Origin: Tectiglobus sp051009975
Lineage (GTDB): Bacteria; Pseudomonadota; Alphaproteobacteria; Rhizobiales; Hyphomicrobiaceae
NCBI GenBank assembly: GCA_051009975.1
Contig: JBPCWA010000140.1
Location: forward strand, 1-40,496
Direction of reading: 5' to 3'
Length of the DNA stretch: 40,496 bases
Under the pieces are notes generated by a model. The model was not told the DNA's origin and made no database searches. It saw nothing but the letters and a program-made list of their open reading frames with translations. This document shows positions 16,635 to 25,760 of the stretch, piece by piece (the stretch's first letter is position 1; each line of letters begins with the position of its first letter). The translations under genes were made by a program, and so were the position numbers.

Positions 16635-17043
16635 AATTGCCTGTTTTCGTTCCATCTCTTGTACTTATTCGAGGCCGGTCGACGTCATAGTACCGCTTCG
16701 TTCAATCGAAATTTGAGCTCGGCAAGCACATCTGGAGTTACGGGTTTTGGTATTCTGGATTCGGGCGACGTGTGCACCGTCGCATCCGAACAACAAGCAT
16801 GCCACCACTCTCAAGTCCTCTCAAAACGCAACAGCGACGCCACCGTCGCCTAATGTGGATCACCCGCGCGCAGTCGTCTAGCTGCATCTAATTTTTTCGC
16901 CGAAAAGAGTTCAGGCGATGGTTGCAATGCGTAAGGAAAAGGATCTTACTCTCGACAAAGAGGTCGATACCTGCTCAAGACGGTTCCTTGCAGCGCCACT
17001 CAGTGCAGCAGGACGGTAAATCTACGAATTTGGAGTGAGAAGT
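16635..17043. promoter_or_regulatory. Divergent regulatory region with two copies of the same inverted repeat
   Basis: This 409-bp gap between the GMC gene (-) and the thioesterase gene (+) has no convincing protein gene. GCGACG...CGTCGC occurs twice: 16765-16770/16778-16783 with a 7-base spacer, and 16834-16839/16844-16849 with a 4-base spacer, centres about 68 bp apart. The first is extended by TTCGG (16760-16764) and CCGAA (16786-16790). The pair looks like two operator-like sites or two RNA hairpins. A short frame at 16918-17019 (33 codons) has no good ribosome site. Confidence 0.45.
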
Positions 17044-17439
17044 TTGTATAAAATCAAGGCAGGACTTACTGGCCAGGCAGAACTGCTCGTAGGAACTAAT
17101 GATACCGCCCCAAGGGTGGGTTCAGGTCATGTCGCTGTGTTGGCAACTCCCGTGATGATCAATCTGATCGAAGAAGCTGCACTGGCAGCAGTTGAGCATC
17201 TCCTACCAACAGGCAAACAGTCACTTGGAACACATATCAGTGTCTCTCACTTGGCCGCCACACCGACTGGTATGAGCGTCAAGGCAGAAGCCAGACTGAT
17301 CTCAGTGGACGGACGCAAGCTCCTTTTCTCTGTCGAGGCGCATGACGAACATGATCTAATTGGCAGAGGGCAACACGAGCGAGTGGTAGTTACTGTGTCA
17401 AAGTTTCAAGAACGCATCGATCAAAAGGCATCTCGCTAG
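17044..17439 (+). CDS. FlK-like hotdog-fold thioesterase
   Basis: A 131-residue hotdog-fold acyl-CoA thioesterase resembling fluoroacetyl-CoA thioesterase FlK. The three residues of the FlK catalytic set can be matched: Thr in LATPVMINLIEEAA, Glu in the same stretch, and His in ISVSHLAATPTGM. The C-terminal GRGQHERVVVTVSKF also parallels FlK, including its Arg. Length fits the family. The TTG at 17044 is preferred because GGAGTGA lies about 8 bases upstream; a GTG at 17035 would overlap that site. Most relatives are simply acyl-CoA thioesterases, so fluoroacetate resistance is not implied. The gene lies across a shared divergent promoter region from the GMC oxidoreductase. Confidence 0.85.
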   Translation: MYKIKAGLTGQAELLVGTNDTAPRVGSGHVAVLATPVMINLIEEAALAAVEHLLPTGKQSLGTHISVSHLAATPTGMSVKAEARLISVDGRKLLFSVEAHDEHDLIGRGQHERVVVTVSKFQERIDQKASR

Positions 17440-17509
17440 GGCACGCACCATTCCTCACTACCAGCGGCAAGAGAACGACTTCAAACACTGATTAGACTTG
17501 GTATCGTGC

Positions 17510-17528
17510 TATTCTAGCGACTAGAATA
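17510..17528. repeat. AT-rich perfect inverted repeat, 8 bp arms
   Basis: TATTCTAG (17510-17517), CGA spacer, CTAGAATA (17521-17528). The left arm recurs at 17553-17560 (TATTCTAG followed by AA). Both lie in the convergent gap (17440-17727) after the thioesterase gene. Without a T run it is not a strong terminator; a protein site or a bidirectional weak terminator is possible. Confidence 0.5.
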
Positions 17529-17727
17529 ATGCCCCCTAAACAACCTTGACGATATTCTAGAACCACGTCTCAAACCAAAGAGAACAGCTTACCTTCTTCC
17601 TGCATTTGCCTTGTGCAGAGACGCGACACGTAACCAGCTGAACATAGCGACATTTTATGTCTCGGAAGGAGCGCACACTTCAACTGGTTAAAATCTCCCG
17701 TTTGATGTGGCAAGCGCTACTAGCCGT

Positions 17728-18792
17728 CTAGACTTCGTCGAACTGACCAGCCTCGATTAGTTGTTGAAACATATCGTTCAAGGAATCCGCCAGGGGCCGG
17801 TAGCTAATGTCAAGTGCTCGAATGCTTTTGGAGTTATCGCCTCTCCAAGGTATGCCTACATTTAGGGATACAATCTTTCGCGTTACTGCTGCATCGACCA
17901 TTGGACCAACTATCCATACCAACCATTTTGGCAAAGACTTACGCGGGATCGGATAATCATTGCCATACTTCGGCAACAGCGTGAGCGCTAGCTCAAAGAG
18001 ATCGGTATTGTGTCCGCTTATAATGTGGCGACCCTTTGCGCTCTGGGTGTAGGCGGCAGCGAGATGCGCCTTAGCCAGATCGCGCACGTCCACCACACCG
18101 ACTCCCATTCGCGGCACGCCTCTCTTGAGCATACCATCGCCCAACCGCCTGACAACTGTGAAACTTTCAGATGTTGCATACGGGCTAATTCCTGGGCCCA
18201 AAACAAGTGAGGGATTGACGACCACCAGATCCCAGCGTTTCTGTGCGTCAGCAATTTTCCATGCCTCTCTTTCCGCCACGGTTTTCGAGTAGGAATAGGC
18301 GCGATGTGCCAACGACGAACCAGTGTTCCAATCCTTCTCGGTGAATACATCATTCGGCGTTTTCTTAATGTCCGCGTTGTCGCTGTAGATGGCCGCGCAT
18401 GAGCTCGTCAGAACGACGCGTTTCACGGATGGCGTGCGATTTGCTTCTTCCAAGACATTCCGGGTGCCGAGCAGGGCAGGATCGACAAGATCCTTTTGCG
18501 GATCTCTAACATTGATTGTGAATGGAGATGCTGTATGGAAAACAATACTACAATCACTCATTCCTTGCGCATACGAGCCCTCGTCCAAAAGATCTGCCTT
18601 GAACAAACGTAGTTTTCCGGGAGAGTTCTCGGCTATCGCATTCAGATATTGGAGCTTTGCCGGATTGATGGGGTCTCGAACGGGCGCATGAACAGTGACG
18701 CCCGCTTGCAGCAAACCCTTGACGATCCACCCTGCAACATACCCCGTGGCTCCCGTGACCATGGCTAGCGCGGTGGTATCAATAGCGTACAT
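17728..18792 (-). CDS. NAD(P)-dependent extended SDR, dihydroflavonol-4-reductase-like
   Basis: A 354-residue extended short-chain dehydrogenase/reductase of the dihydroflavonol reductase/cinnamoyl-CoA reductase-like group. The N-terminal dinucleotide loop is VTGATGYVAGWIVKGLL. Catalytic residues are visible as Ser in RVVLTSSCAAIY and Tyr-Lys in AYSYSKTVAEREAW (YxxxK). VVNPSLVLGPGI is the typical post-active-site strand. The C-terminal 120 residues form the substrate domain. The start at 18792 matches the family N-terminus. Bacterial members reduce aldehydes, ketones or 3-beta-hydroxysteroid-like substrates; the one here is unknown. It is divergent from the LLM oxidoreductase gene with a 169-bp gap that likely carries both promoters. 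Confidence 0.88.
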   Translation of the reverse strand: MYAIDTTALAMVTGATGYVAGWIVKGLLQAGVTVHAPVRDPINPAKLQYLNAIAENSPGKLRLFKADLLDEGSYAQGMSDCSIVFHTASPFTINVRDPQKDLVDPALLGTRNVLEEANRTPSVKRVVLTSSCAAIYSDNADIKKTPNDVFTEKDWNTGSSLAHRAYSYSKTVAEREAWKIADAQKRWDLVVVNPSLVLGPGISPYATSESFTVVRRLGDGMLKRGVPRMGVGVVDVRDLAKAHLAAAYTQSAKGRHIISGHNTDLFELALTLLPKYGNDYPIPRKSLPKWLVWIVGPMVDAAVTRKIVSLNVGIPWRGDNSKSIRALDISYRPLADSLNDMFQQLIEAGQFDEV

Positions 18793-18961
18793 CCGAATTC
18801 TTTCTCCACTGATGACAGTTCTAGTCCAAGGCCTCGATCCTTACCGGCCGCTGGACGCAAAGCCCTTGGTCTTAGTCGTGTTATTGGCAATTACATGCTT
18901 GACTAGTCGAGTTGAACAACGCCGAGTATTATCCTGCAATCTAGTAAAGACCGGAACTCAA

Positions 18962-19993
18962 ATGAAGCTCACTTTATTCATTGGTGCCGAGCACCGTCCC
19001 ACGGAGTCGATGGAACAACGCCTAATGGAACATTGTGAGCAAGTCCGTTTGGCTCGCGAACTAGGGTTCGATGGCGTCACAATCGGCAATCACCTTTCTT
19101 ACGGCGCGACAGCCTGGTTTCCGCCATTCGAAACACTGATGCGATTGTCAGCTGAGGCCAACGGGATGTCGCTAGGTACATGCATGTTGATACTCCCTCT
19201 ATATCACCCCCTGCACGTTGCAGAGCAGGTCGCTCTGATTGACGCGGCCAGTGGTGGACGCGCTATTCTCGGGGTCGCGCCCGGTTGGCAAAAAGACGAA
19301 TTTGAAATCATGGGAGTGGATCACGGCCGGCGAATTTCCCGCTACAAAGAAGCCGTCCAACTAATAACTCGCCTTTTCACGGAGGATAGTGTCACTTTCA
19401 CTGGTAAACATTTTCAAACGACAGGACTTACGCTCGCAGTCAAACCTTCGCGGCAGCCGCGGCCACCTTTGTGGTTCGGTGGCAGCGTCGACGCCGCCGT
19501 GCGTCGAGCGGCGGCACTTGCAGATACCAGCCTTGGAGACACTTGGGTCGCGTCATCCCATCTGAGAAATGATGTTGTTATTCATCAAGCCACTGTCTTC
19601 AAGGAAACTCTTGCGGAGCTCGGCAAACCGCAACCGGCGGACTTTCCTGTCCTTCGCAATATCGTCGTTGCACCTGACAGACAGACGGCAATTCGCGATG
19701 CGGGACCTGCAATTGCCGAAAGTTACCGAATTTTCGGCGATTGGGGGTTGTTCACTGGGGTTGTCGGTGACGTCGACCCGCATCCTCAATTCCAGGAACT
19801 CATCAACAACCGCTTCATAATTGGGTCGCCCGAGGAAGTTGCCAACGAGATCGTGGCACTACTGCATGATACAGGATGCAATAGGCTTGTCACGCGCATT
19901 CAGTGGGTTGGCATGAAGCACGCTCACGTTTTACGGACCATTGAATTGCTCGGTACGGAAGTTTCGGCCATGTGTCGCCAGGGACTGACCTGA
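18962..19993 (+). CDS. LLM-class flavin-dependent oxidoreductase
   Basis: A 343-residue member of the luciferase-like monooxygenase superfamily, FMN- or F420-dependent barrel enzymes that oxidise or reduce small organic molecules. Features are the N-terminal strand MKLTLFIGAEHRPTESM, CEQVRLARELGFDGVTIGNH near residue 30, LILPLYHPLHVAEQVALIDAASGGRAILGVAPGWQKDEF at about 75-115 (very typical), and PPLWFGGSVDAAVRRAA near 170. The ATG at 18962 fits the family start; the frame stays open far upstream, but that part covers the divergent SDR promoter and is not family-like. The ribosome site is weak. No separate flavin reductase gene is adjacent. Confidence 0.9.
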   Translation: MKLTLFIGAEHRPTESMEQRLMEHCEQVRLARELGFDGVTIGNHLSYGATAWFPPFETLMRLSAEANGMSLGTCMLILPLYHPLHVAEQVALIDAASGGRAILGVAPGWQKDEFEIMGVDHGRRISRYKEAVQLITRLFTEDSVTFTGKHFQTTGLTLAVKPSRQPRPPLWFGGSVDAAVRRAAALADTSLGDTWVASSHLRNDVVIHQATVFKETLAELGKPQPADFPVLRNIVVAPDRQTAIRDAGPAIAESYRIFGDWGLFTGVVGDVDPHPQFQELINNRFIIGSPEEVANEIVALLHDTGCNRLVTRIQWVGMKHAHVLRTIELLGTEVSAMCRQGLT

Positions 19994-20226
19994 GACGGCA
20001 ATTGCACAAGACCGCAATTGCGCAGCTCGGGAAGCGCTCAACAGCGACCAAATCAGGCCAGGGTCTATCGTTCGCGCCTTACGGTGGACGTTGACCTACA
20101 TCGCCCTTTGTCCAATCAATTTCTCAATTAGATCTTGGCAACCGTCAGACGCAGGCTCCGCTGTCTCCTGGTCATTTCCCAAGTAGGAATAAGTTCAAGG
20201 CCAAGGGAACTAGGACAGAGCCTTGG

Positions 20227-21072
20227 CTACGTCATCTCTATGGGATACCCAACGATGCTGCCCCATTCCGTCCATGAACCGTCGTAAACTTTGACGTTGG
20301 ATTGTCCGAGAATGGCCGAGAGCGCCAGCCAAGCAAGAGAGGCGCGATGGCTAAGGCGACAGTAGCAAACTATTTCACTGCAGGCATCGACTTCAATGCC
20401 GCTCGCGCGCAACACAGCCGCCACCCCGTCAGCTGTTTTCATGGTGTCGTCTTCGTTGAGGAAGTTTCTGTAGTACAGGTTGCGTGCGCCAGGGATGTGC
20501 CCCTTTCGTTCAGCACCATGGTCGAATGGTGCAGAGTATTCGATCACCCGTTCGCCGCTGAATTCCTCGGGCGACCGCACATCAAGCAGTAAGCGACCGG
20601 CCACGCCGAGATGATCGCGAACATTGCGGCGACCGACTCGAATCGATTGATCCCCTTCCGGAACAGGATAGATACACTCCGGGAATTGCGTGATCGCGCG
20701 CGAAAGGGGGAAGTTGTCCATTTCCCATCTCTTCCGACCTCCGTCTAGCAGGCGCAATTTCCGGTGACCTGCCATCTTGAAGACCCAATACGCATAGCAG
20801 CCGTATTGAATGGGGTCTCCATAGAGCACCAGCGTCGTATCAGGTGTTACGCCCAAACGGGAAAACTGTGCTGCCATCTCGGTTGGCTTGATGAGTTCGC
20901 GGTCAGTGCGGTGCCAACAGGCATCCTTCCAATAGAACCAAAATGCTCCTGGTATGTGGCCCGTGCGATATACTGCATCGTCCTTGGTTGATCCAATCTC
21001 GAGTACGCGAATATTCGGATCATGAATGTGTTCCGCCAACCATGCGGTCGAAACAAATGGTGAATTGGTCAT
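20227..21072 (-). CDS. Sulfurtransferase with tandem rhodanese domains (thiosulfate/3-mercaptopyruvate type)
   Basis: A 281-residue protein with two rhodanese domains. The N-terminal domain (about 8-120) includes YRTGHIPGAFWFYWKD. The C-terminal domain (about 155-280) has LLLDVRSPEEFSGE, KGHIPGARNLYYRNF and the active loop CYCRLSHRAS with its catalytic Cys, then VKVYDGSWTEWG. It transfers sulfane sulfur from thiosulfate or 3-mercaptopyruvate to cyanide or another thiol. The loop CRLSHR differs from the common CRIGERSS and CGSGVTA forms, so donor preference is open. The ATG at 21072 has GAGG about 9 bases upstream; a longer frame to 21216 is not family-like. It is convergent with the LLM gene and divergent from the HTTM-like gene. 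Confidence 0.88.
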   Translation of the reverse strand: MTNSPFVSTAWLAEHIHDPNIRVLEIGSTKDDAVYRTGHIPGAFWFYWKDACWHRTDRELIKPTEMAAQFSRLGVTPDTTLVLYGDPIQYGCYAYWVFKMAGHRKLRLLDGGRKRWEMDNFPLSRAITQFPECIYPVPEGDQSIRVGRRNVRDHLGVAGRLLLDVRSPEEFSGERVIEYSAPFDHGAERKGHIPGARNLYYRNFLNEDDTMKTADGVAAVLRASGIEVDACSEIVCYCRLSHRASLAWLALSAILGQSNVKVYDGSWTEWGSIVGYPIEMT

Positions 21073-21412
21073 CGCTGTTGCCTCGCCGATCCTGTCCTCT
21101 GGTTGAAGCGCCAATTGAGTTTGACCCAGCAAGCAGCGCGTCATAGGGCCGAAAATTTCGTGAAATCTCGCTCGCCCGTGACAACGAGTTTCGCGCTCGT
21201 TCGCTACTACGAGCAAGTCTGTGACATTTTCACGACCACTTCAACGGTATGAAAGCAGTTTATGAAGGAGACACAAAATAGCTACGACCGAATTGGAATG
21301 CCTTAAAGCGGACTGGAAGTCCGACGCATATGAACGTGACCACTCTTACAGACAGTTTTTAGTCAGTGACTGAAGGCCGTCGCACGGCCAGCTTGAGAAC
21401 AAGGATTGAGAG
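21073..21412. other. Divergent intergenic region, 340 bp, with two short hairpins
   Basis: The region lies between the sulfurtransferase (-) and the HTTM-like gene (+). Two compact stem-loops are visible: CGGACT/AGTCCG at 21309-21323 and GGCCGT/ACGGCC at 21375-21389, each with a 3-base loop. The second ends about 23 bp before the ATG at 21413. No gene is seen. They may belong to the leader of the membrane-protein mRNA. Confidence 0.4.
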
Positions 21413-23026
21413 ATGTTCCGCTTAGTTCGGCCAGCCAGCACAATTGAACCAGCCCACATATTCATACTCTTCTACACAGTCGCTCTGGCCGCAGATTTTG
21501 ACGATCTCCTTAGACGACCCATTGATTGGATGTTCATTGCTCTAAGCATCTGGGTCTGCCTCGCCCTAACTCGTCTGTCGTTCTTGGTATTCCTGCTGAT
21601 CACGACGGTCTATTTCATGGGTTGGGAACTCCCGGATACCGAAAACCATACCAACCTCCTCGTTATCACGAACATCAGCATCATCTTGTGCCTTCTCAAT
21701 TCCTATTCGCAGGAGAACAGAGGAAGTACGGCACTATTCTATGAGACCGCACAACCGATCGCACGACTGTTAATAATCATTGCACTGGCGGTCGCCGGAT
21801 TCCACAAATTCAATCGAGACTTCATCAATCCAGCGGTATCATGCATACGACAGTTCTCCGGCGATATTATTGATGTGGCCCTAGGAGATTTCGCGGGTTG
21901 GGGGGTGCCTCCAATTTTTTTCCTCGGGCTCATGCTGGCGATCATCATCATTCTCCTCTGGCACCAAAGGCCAAACCTTTGTTGGCCCAAAGTAGATTGG
22001 ATAGGTCTTGCCACACCAACCGCAGTGGTACTTCTGGGCATGGCTCTCCTCTGGCGAGCCGCTGGCAACGGCCAGGACTATAACCTGACAAATCTTGGAA
22101 TATTCTTCTTGGCCGTTTCGGTGCTGTGCTGGCAATTGATTGAAGCGCCACTGCTTTTGGTAAGTCGGTTTCAGTGGGTCGCCCTGAGCTTTTCCCTGAT
22201 TGTACATGCCCAATTGGCAATGCTTCGCATCGTAGACTTTCAGGCAATTTCTATTGCGCTTCTAATCGCTTTTGTGCCGGCAAATGTCTGGCATGCTTGG
22301 AACCGGCAATCCATGGCGTCCATCGGCCCCTTGCGTCTGCATCGCGCTCATTTGTACTTTGGCCTGAACATGCTTGGCCTGGTGATCATATTTGCCAACG
22401 CTCACAACTTGATCGACTGGCCGCGCCCGCACACTGCATGGGGACTACTTTTCATAGCAGCATTGCTTGTGATGCTGTGGCCAGTCATAAGTGATGTCTG
22501 TTCCCCAGCACGAACGTGGCAATGGAATGGGACCCCTGTTTTTCAGGGCTCTGCGCCGCGTTGGCTCTACGTCCTCCCGATTTGCCTCTTATTGTTCTGC
22601 CTCACCTCTCATCTTGGTCTGCGCACTGCCGGAAATTTGTCGATGTACAGCAACCTGCGAACCGAAGCGGGACGCAATAACCACCTGGTGCTCGGCGCCG
22701 ATCAGCTCAAATGGGCAGGCTACCAGGAGGACGTAGTTCACATTGTTGAGATTGGTGAGGGGGCAACTATTGGGAATTACCTGGACCGCTGGGGCAAACT
22801 CGAGGGCAATCTGCTGCCGTTGGTGGAGTTCCGCAAACTGCTACTCAGATGGCGCCGGCGAGGCGCGAAGGTACCCATGACCATTGCATATAAGGGCAAT
22901 GTTACACAGTCCGCAAACATTGTGGAGCACCCGGGATGGCGGGTGAACTCATGGGATTGGGAGATGAGGTTAATGGACTTCCGGGTCATCCAAAGCGACA
23001 GTGGCCCCAATACCTGTCGCTGGTAG
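21413..23026 (+). CDS. Polytopic membrane protein, HTTM (vitamin K carboxylase-like) type
   Basis: A 537-residue inner-membrane protein with roughly a dozen hydrophobic spans in its first 405 residues, then a soluble C-terminal domain of about 130 residues. AGFHKFNRDFINPAVSCI (about 126-143) resembles the HxLN/DF core of HTTM-domain proteins, the bacterial relatives of gamma-carboxylase. MYSNLRTEAGRNNHLV (about 415-430) opens the C-terminal part as in that group. The ATG at 21413 follows a GATTGAGAG ribosome site. The DCC-family thiol protein gene follows on the same strand, 189 bp later. HTTM and DCC domains are often found together in bacteria, which supports both calls. Bacterial function is not known; carboxylation is not implied. 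Confidence 0.72.
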   Translation: MFRLVRPASTIEPAHIFILFYTVALAADFDDLLRRPIDWMFIALSIWVCLALTRLSFLVFLLITTVYFMGWELPDTENHTNLLVITNISIILCLLNSYSQENRGSTALFYETAQPIARLLIIIALAVAGFHKFNRDFINPAVSCIRQFSGDIIDVALGDFAGWGVPPIFFLGLMLAIIIILLWHQRPNLCWPKVDWIGLATPTAVVLLGMALLWRAAGNGQDYNLTNLGIFFLAVSVLCWQLIEAPLLLVSRFQWVALSFSLIVHAQLAMLRIVDFQAISIALLIAFVPANVWHAWNRQSMASIGPLRLHRAHLYFGLNMLGLVIIFANAHNLIDWPRPHTAWGLLFIAALLVMLWPVISDVCSPARTWQWNGTPVFQGSAPRWLYVLPICLLLFCLTSHLGLRTAGNLSMYSNLRTEAGRNNHLVLGADQLKWAGYQEDVVHIVEIGEGATIGNYLDRWGKLEGNLLPLVEFRKLLLRWRRRGAKVPMTIAYKGNVTQSANIVEHPGWRVNSWDWEMRLMDFRVIQSDSGPNTCRW

Positions 23027-23215
23027 TCAGATAGACTGGGCCGAGCGCCAATCATTGATCAGAAACGACCGGGGACTATGACAGAAACATCCGCAACGTG
23101 CTCCCTGGGGTAGCCACGAAGACCACCTCCGACGTTGCCCCTCGAACTAGCACACTAATCGAGCGAGGCTTGCCAGAGCACATTGTCGAGAACAAAGCGA
23201 TAGGGTCGTGCATCA

Positions 23216-23608
23216 ATGGACGAGAAGAACTACATAGTTTACGACGGAGCGTGTCCATTCTGCACGCGATACGTAAAACTGCTGCGCCTGCAGTCTGCCG
23301 TAGGTCCCGTCGATCTCGTAGACGCACGTTCTGATCACCCGGCAATTGAGTACCTCCGGGACCGGCAAATTGATCTGGATAATGGCATGGCGTTCATCCA
23401 GAATGGGCAAATCAGTATCGGGCATGACTGCATACACAAGCTCGCTCTACTGACGACGCCATATGACAATTTCAATAAATTGAACGCACTGATATTTCAA
23501 TCGGCCGCCGCTTCTCGCTTGTTGTACCCCATCCTTCGGCTTTGCCGGAATGCCACCCTTGCCCTGCTCGGCCGATCAAAACTGAGCACAAAACCGAGAT
23601 CGTCGTGA
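23216..23608 (+). CDS. DCC-family thiol-disulfide oxidoreductase-like protein (DUF393)
   Basis: A 130-residue protein of the DCC family, thioredoxin-like proteins. The family name motif is seen as YIVYDGACPFCTRYVKLL at residues 7-24, with the redox CxxC (CPFC) just after the first beta strand. VDLVDARSDHPA and a central NGQISIGHDCIHKLALL follow, typical of the second half. The C-terminal 40 residues are hydrophobic and basic. Length fits the family (110-140). The ribosome site is weak (AGGG about 10 bases upstream). Its position after the HTTM-like gene suggests they work together, with this protein as a candidate dithiol partner on one face of the membrane. Confidence 0.88.
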   Translation: MDEKNYIVYDGACPFCTRYVKLLRLQSAVGPVDLVDARSDHPAIEYLRDRQIDLDNGMAFIQNGQISIGHDCIHKLALLTTPYDNFNKLNALIFQSAAASRLLYPILRLCRNATLALLGRSKLSTKPRSS

Positions 23609-23708
23609 CCAAGCCTTGCGAATAGAAATCATTGCTGCGCCCAGCGCAATGGAAAACGCTCCTCCCCAAAACCACTTTTGATTGCGCGACGGCATTGGGC
23701 AACGGCCT

Positions 23709-25760
23709 TTAGTCCGCGTCCCGGATCGAGATGTCCAGCCAACGTTGAGGTGTGATTGTCGCCTGATCGCCGGGGCGTAGGATGACGGTCGTCGAATCAG
23801 ATTCGACTATGGCTGGACCAGCTAAGACTTGGCCAGCCGCGAGTTCATCAAATCGGAATACGACCGCTTCGATCCAGTTGTCGAGGTAAATCTGACGTTT
23901 GTCGATTGGCTCAGCCTGTCCAGCCGAAATTACCTCTGGCTCGATCGGCAAATCGGACAACAGCCCGACGATCGCAACCCGAGCATTTATCAACACGGGG
24001 AACTGTTCTGGCAAATGATAGGCGTAAAGCTCCTCGTGACGACGTTCGAAGGCCCGCTTAAGTCGGTCCAGTGCGCCCGGCCTATCGAAGTCGATATCTT
24101 CAAGTGGAACATCAATCTCGAAGACTTGCTCTCCGTAGCGCATCTCGGCAGCGCGTCGAGAAGCAGTGGGTCCTTTGAACCATGCCTGCATACATTCGCG
24201 ACCTTCTCGTTCCATCTGGCGGTAGAGCGACGCTATGGTTGGAGCGTGAAGTGTATCTGTTTCCCCGACAGTAGTTTGCACAGCTTCCAGACGCAGTTCG
24301 GTTGCCAGCATCCCCCATGCTGAGAGCACTGAGGCAACCCGGGGCATGATAACACGACGAAGCCCAAGCATTCGAGCAAGTTCAGTAACGTGCACACCGG
24401 CGGCGCCACCGAAGCCAAGTAAATCAAAGTGACGCGGATCGACGCCACGGCGTACAGTCACGATCCGGATACCTTCGGCAAGCTGCGTATTGACCACACG
24501 GTGCACACCGGCTGCCGCCTCTGTTGCAGAAATTCCAATACTTCTGCCAAGTGCTCCAAACGCCGTATGTGCACCAACATGATCAAGTTTCGTAGCCCCT
24601 CCAGAAAAACTATCGGGATCAAGATAGCCGAGCACCACGCTAGCGTCAGTCACCGTTGGTTGTGTACCTCCTTTACCATAGCTGATTGGGCCCGGAGTCG
24701 AACCGGCGCTTTCAGGCCCAACCTCCAGGAGGCCGCTTGCCGCGACCCGGGCCAATGAGCCCCCTCCCGCTCCAAGCGTGACAATGTCAAGACTTGGCAG
24801 TGCGATGCGCTCACCCGCCATCGTGCGGTCTCTAGATAGGGCGACTTCACCTTCTGTCAGCAACGCAATATCACTAGATGTGCCGCCCACATCGAAGGTG
24901 ATGAGATTGGGGGCGCGCATGAGTTGCGCGACCCGTTGGCCGCCCGCCAAGCCACCTGCAGGACCAGAGAGCACTGTCGCAGCGGCGACTCGGATCGCTT
25001 CTGAAACCGGAGCGACCCCACCATGCGAGAGCATAACCAGCAACGGCCCATCGAAGCCCGCATCGCTAAGATCCTGCTCAAGGCGGGTCAGATATGCTGA
25101 AATCAGTGGAGCAACATAAGCGTTCACCACTGTCGTCGACACTCTTTCGTATTCCTTGATCTGAGGCAAGACTTGCGACGAAACCGACACACTGACACCG
25201 GGCATGGCCTGTTCCACAATGTCGCGAGTTTCCAGTTCGTGTCTTGGATCACGGTAAGAGTGCAGATAGCAAACCGCAATCGAATTGACATGTTCGGCTT
25301 TGAGCTTTTCGATTGCAATTTTGAGTGAAGCAACATCGAGCGGCACCTCGACGCGACCATCTGCACGCAATCGCTCGATGACACCCAAACGGAGTCGGCG
25401 TGGGACCAGCGGTTCGCGGCGAGCAAGGCGCATGTTGTATCGTTCAGGCTTCAAGCCTTCCCGCATCTCGAGGATATCGCGATGACCTGCGGTCGTCAGA
25501 AGACCTACCTTCGCTCCCTTGCGTTCCAGCAGCGCGTTCGTCGCAACAGTCATTCCATGCACAATACGCTCGGTCCGATTGAGCAAAGCGCCCACGCCCA
25601 TACCGAGCATCTCGGACAAACGCTCAAGTCCGTCCAAGGTGCCGATAGCCTGATCTTCCGGGGTGCTGGGAACCTTGGCAAAGGTGGTCTTTCCGGCCCT
25701 ATCAACAGCGACAACATCGGTAAAGGTACCGCCAACGTCCACTGCAATCCGGAATGTCAT
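23709..25760 (-). CDS. hyuA: Hydantoinase/oxoprolinase family subunit A (HyuA)
   Basis: A 683-residue protein of the ATP-dependent N-methylhydantoinase/5-oxoprolinase/acetone-carboxylase A family. These cytosolic enzymes split or carboxylate ring amides or ketones using ATP. The N-terminal phosphate-binding FRIAVDVGGTFTDVVAVD, VHGMTVATNALLERKGAKVGLLTT (about 70-95), NLITFDVGGTSSDIAL near 285, TLGAGGGSLARV near 330 and LLGFGGAAGVH near 447 are all family marks. Length is usual (680-700). The ATG at 25760 is chosen because it overlaps the HyuB stop as ATGA and follows GGAGG by 9-10 bases; an upstream TTG at 25769 exists. The pair could act on a hydantoin, oxoproline or other cyclic amide. Confidence 0.93.
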   Translation of the reverse strand: MTFRIAVDVGGTFTDVVAVDRAGKTTFAKVPSTPEDQAIGTLDGLERLSEMLGMGVGALLNRTERIVHGMTVATNALLERKGAKVGLLTTAGHRDILEMREGLKPERYNMRLARREPLVPRRLRLGVIERLRADGRVEVPLDVASLKIAIEKLKAEHVNSIAVCYLHSYRDPRHELETRDIVEQAMPGVSVSVSSQVLPQIKEYERVSTTVVNAYVAPLISAYLTRLEQDLSDAGFDGPLLVMLSHGGVAPVSEAIRVAAATVLSGPAGGLAGGQRVAQLMRAPNLITFDVGGTSSDIALLTEGEVALSRDRTMAGERIALPSLDIVTLGAGGGSLARVAASGLLEVGPESAGSTPGPISYGKGGTQPTVTDASVVLGYLDPDSFSGGATKLDHVGAHTAFGALGRSIGISATEAAAGVHRVVNTQLAEGIRIVTVRRGVDPRHFDLLGFGGAAGVHVTELARMLGLRRVIMPRVASVLSAWGMLATELRLEAVQTTVGETDTLHAPTIASLYRQMEREGRECMQAWFKGPTASRRAAEMRYGEQVFEIDVPLEDIDFDRPGALDRLKRAFERRHEELYAYHLPEQFPVLINARVAIVGLLSDLPIEPEVISAGQAEPIDKRQIYLDNWIEAVVFRFDELAAGQVLAGPAIVESDSTTVILRPGDQATITPQRWLDISIRDAD

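Noticed and set aside
18695..18961. Extension of the LLM oxidoreductase to 18695
   Set aside because: It overlaps the divergent SDR gene and its promoter; the family begins at the ATG at 18962.
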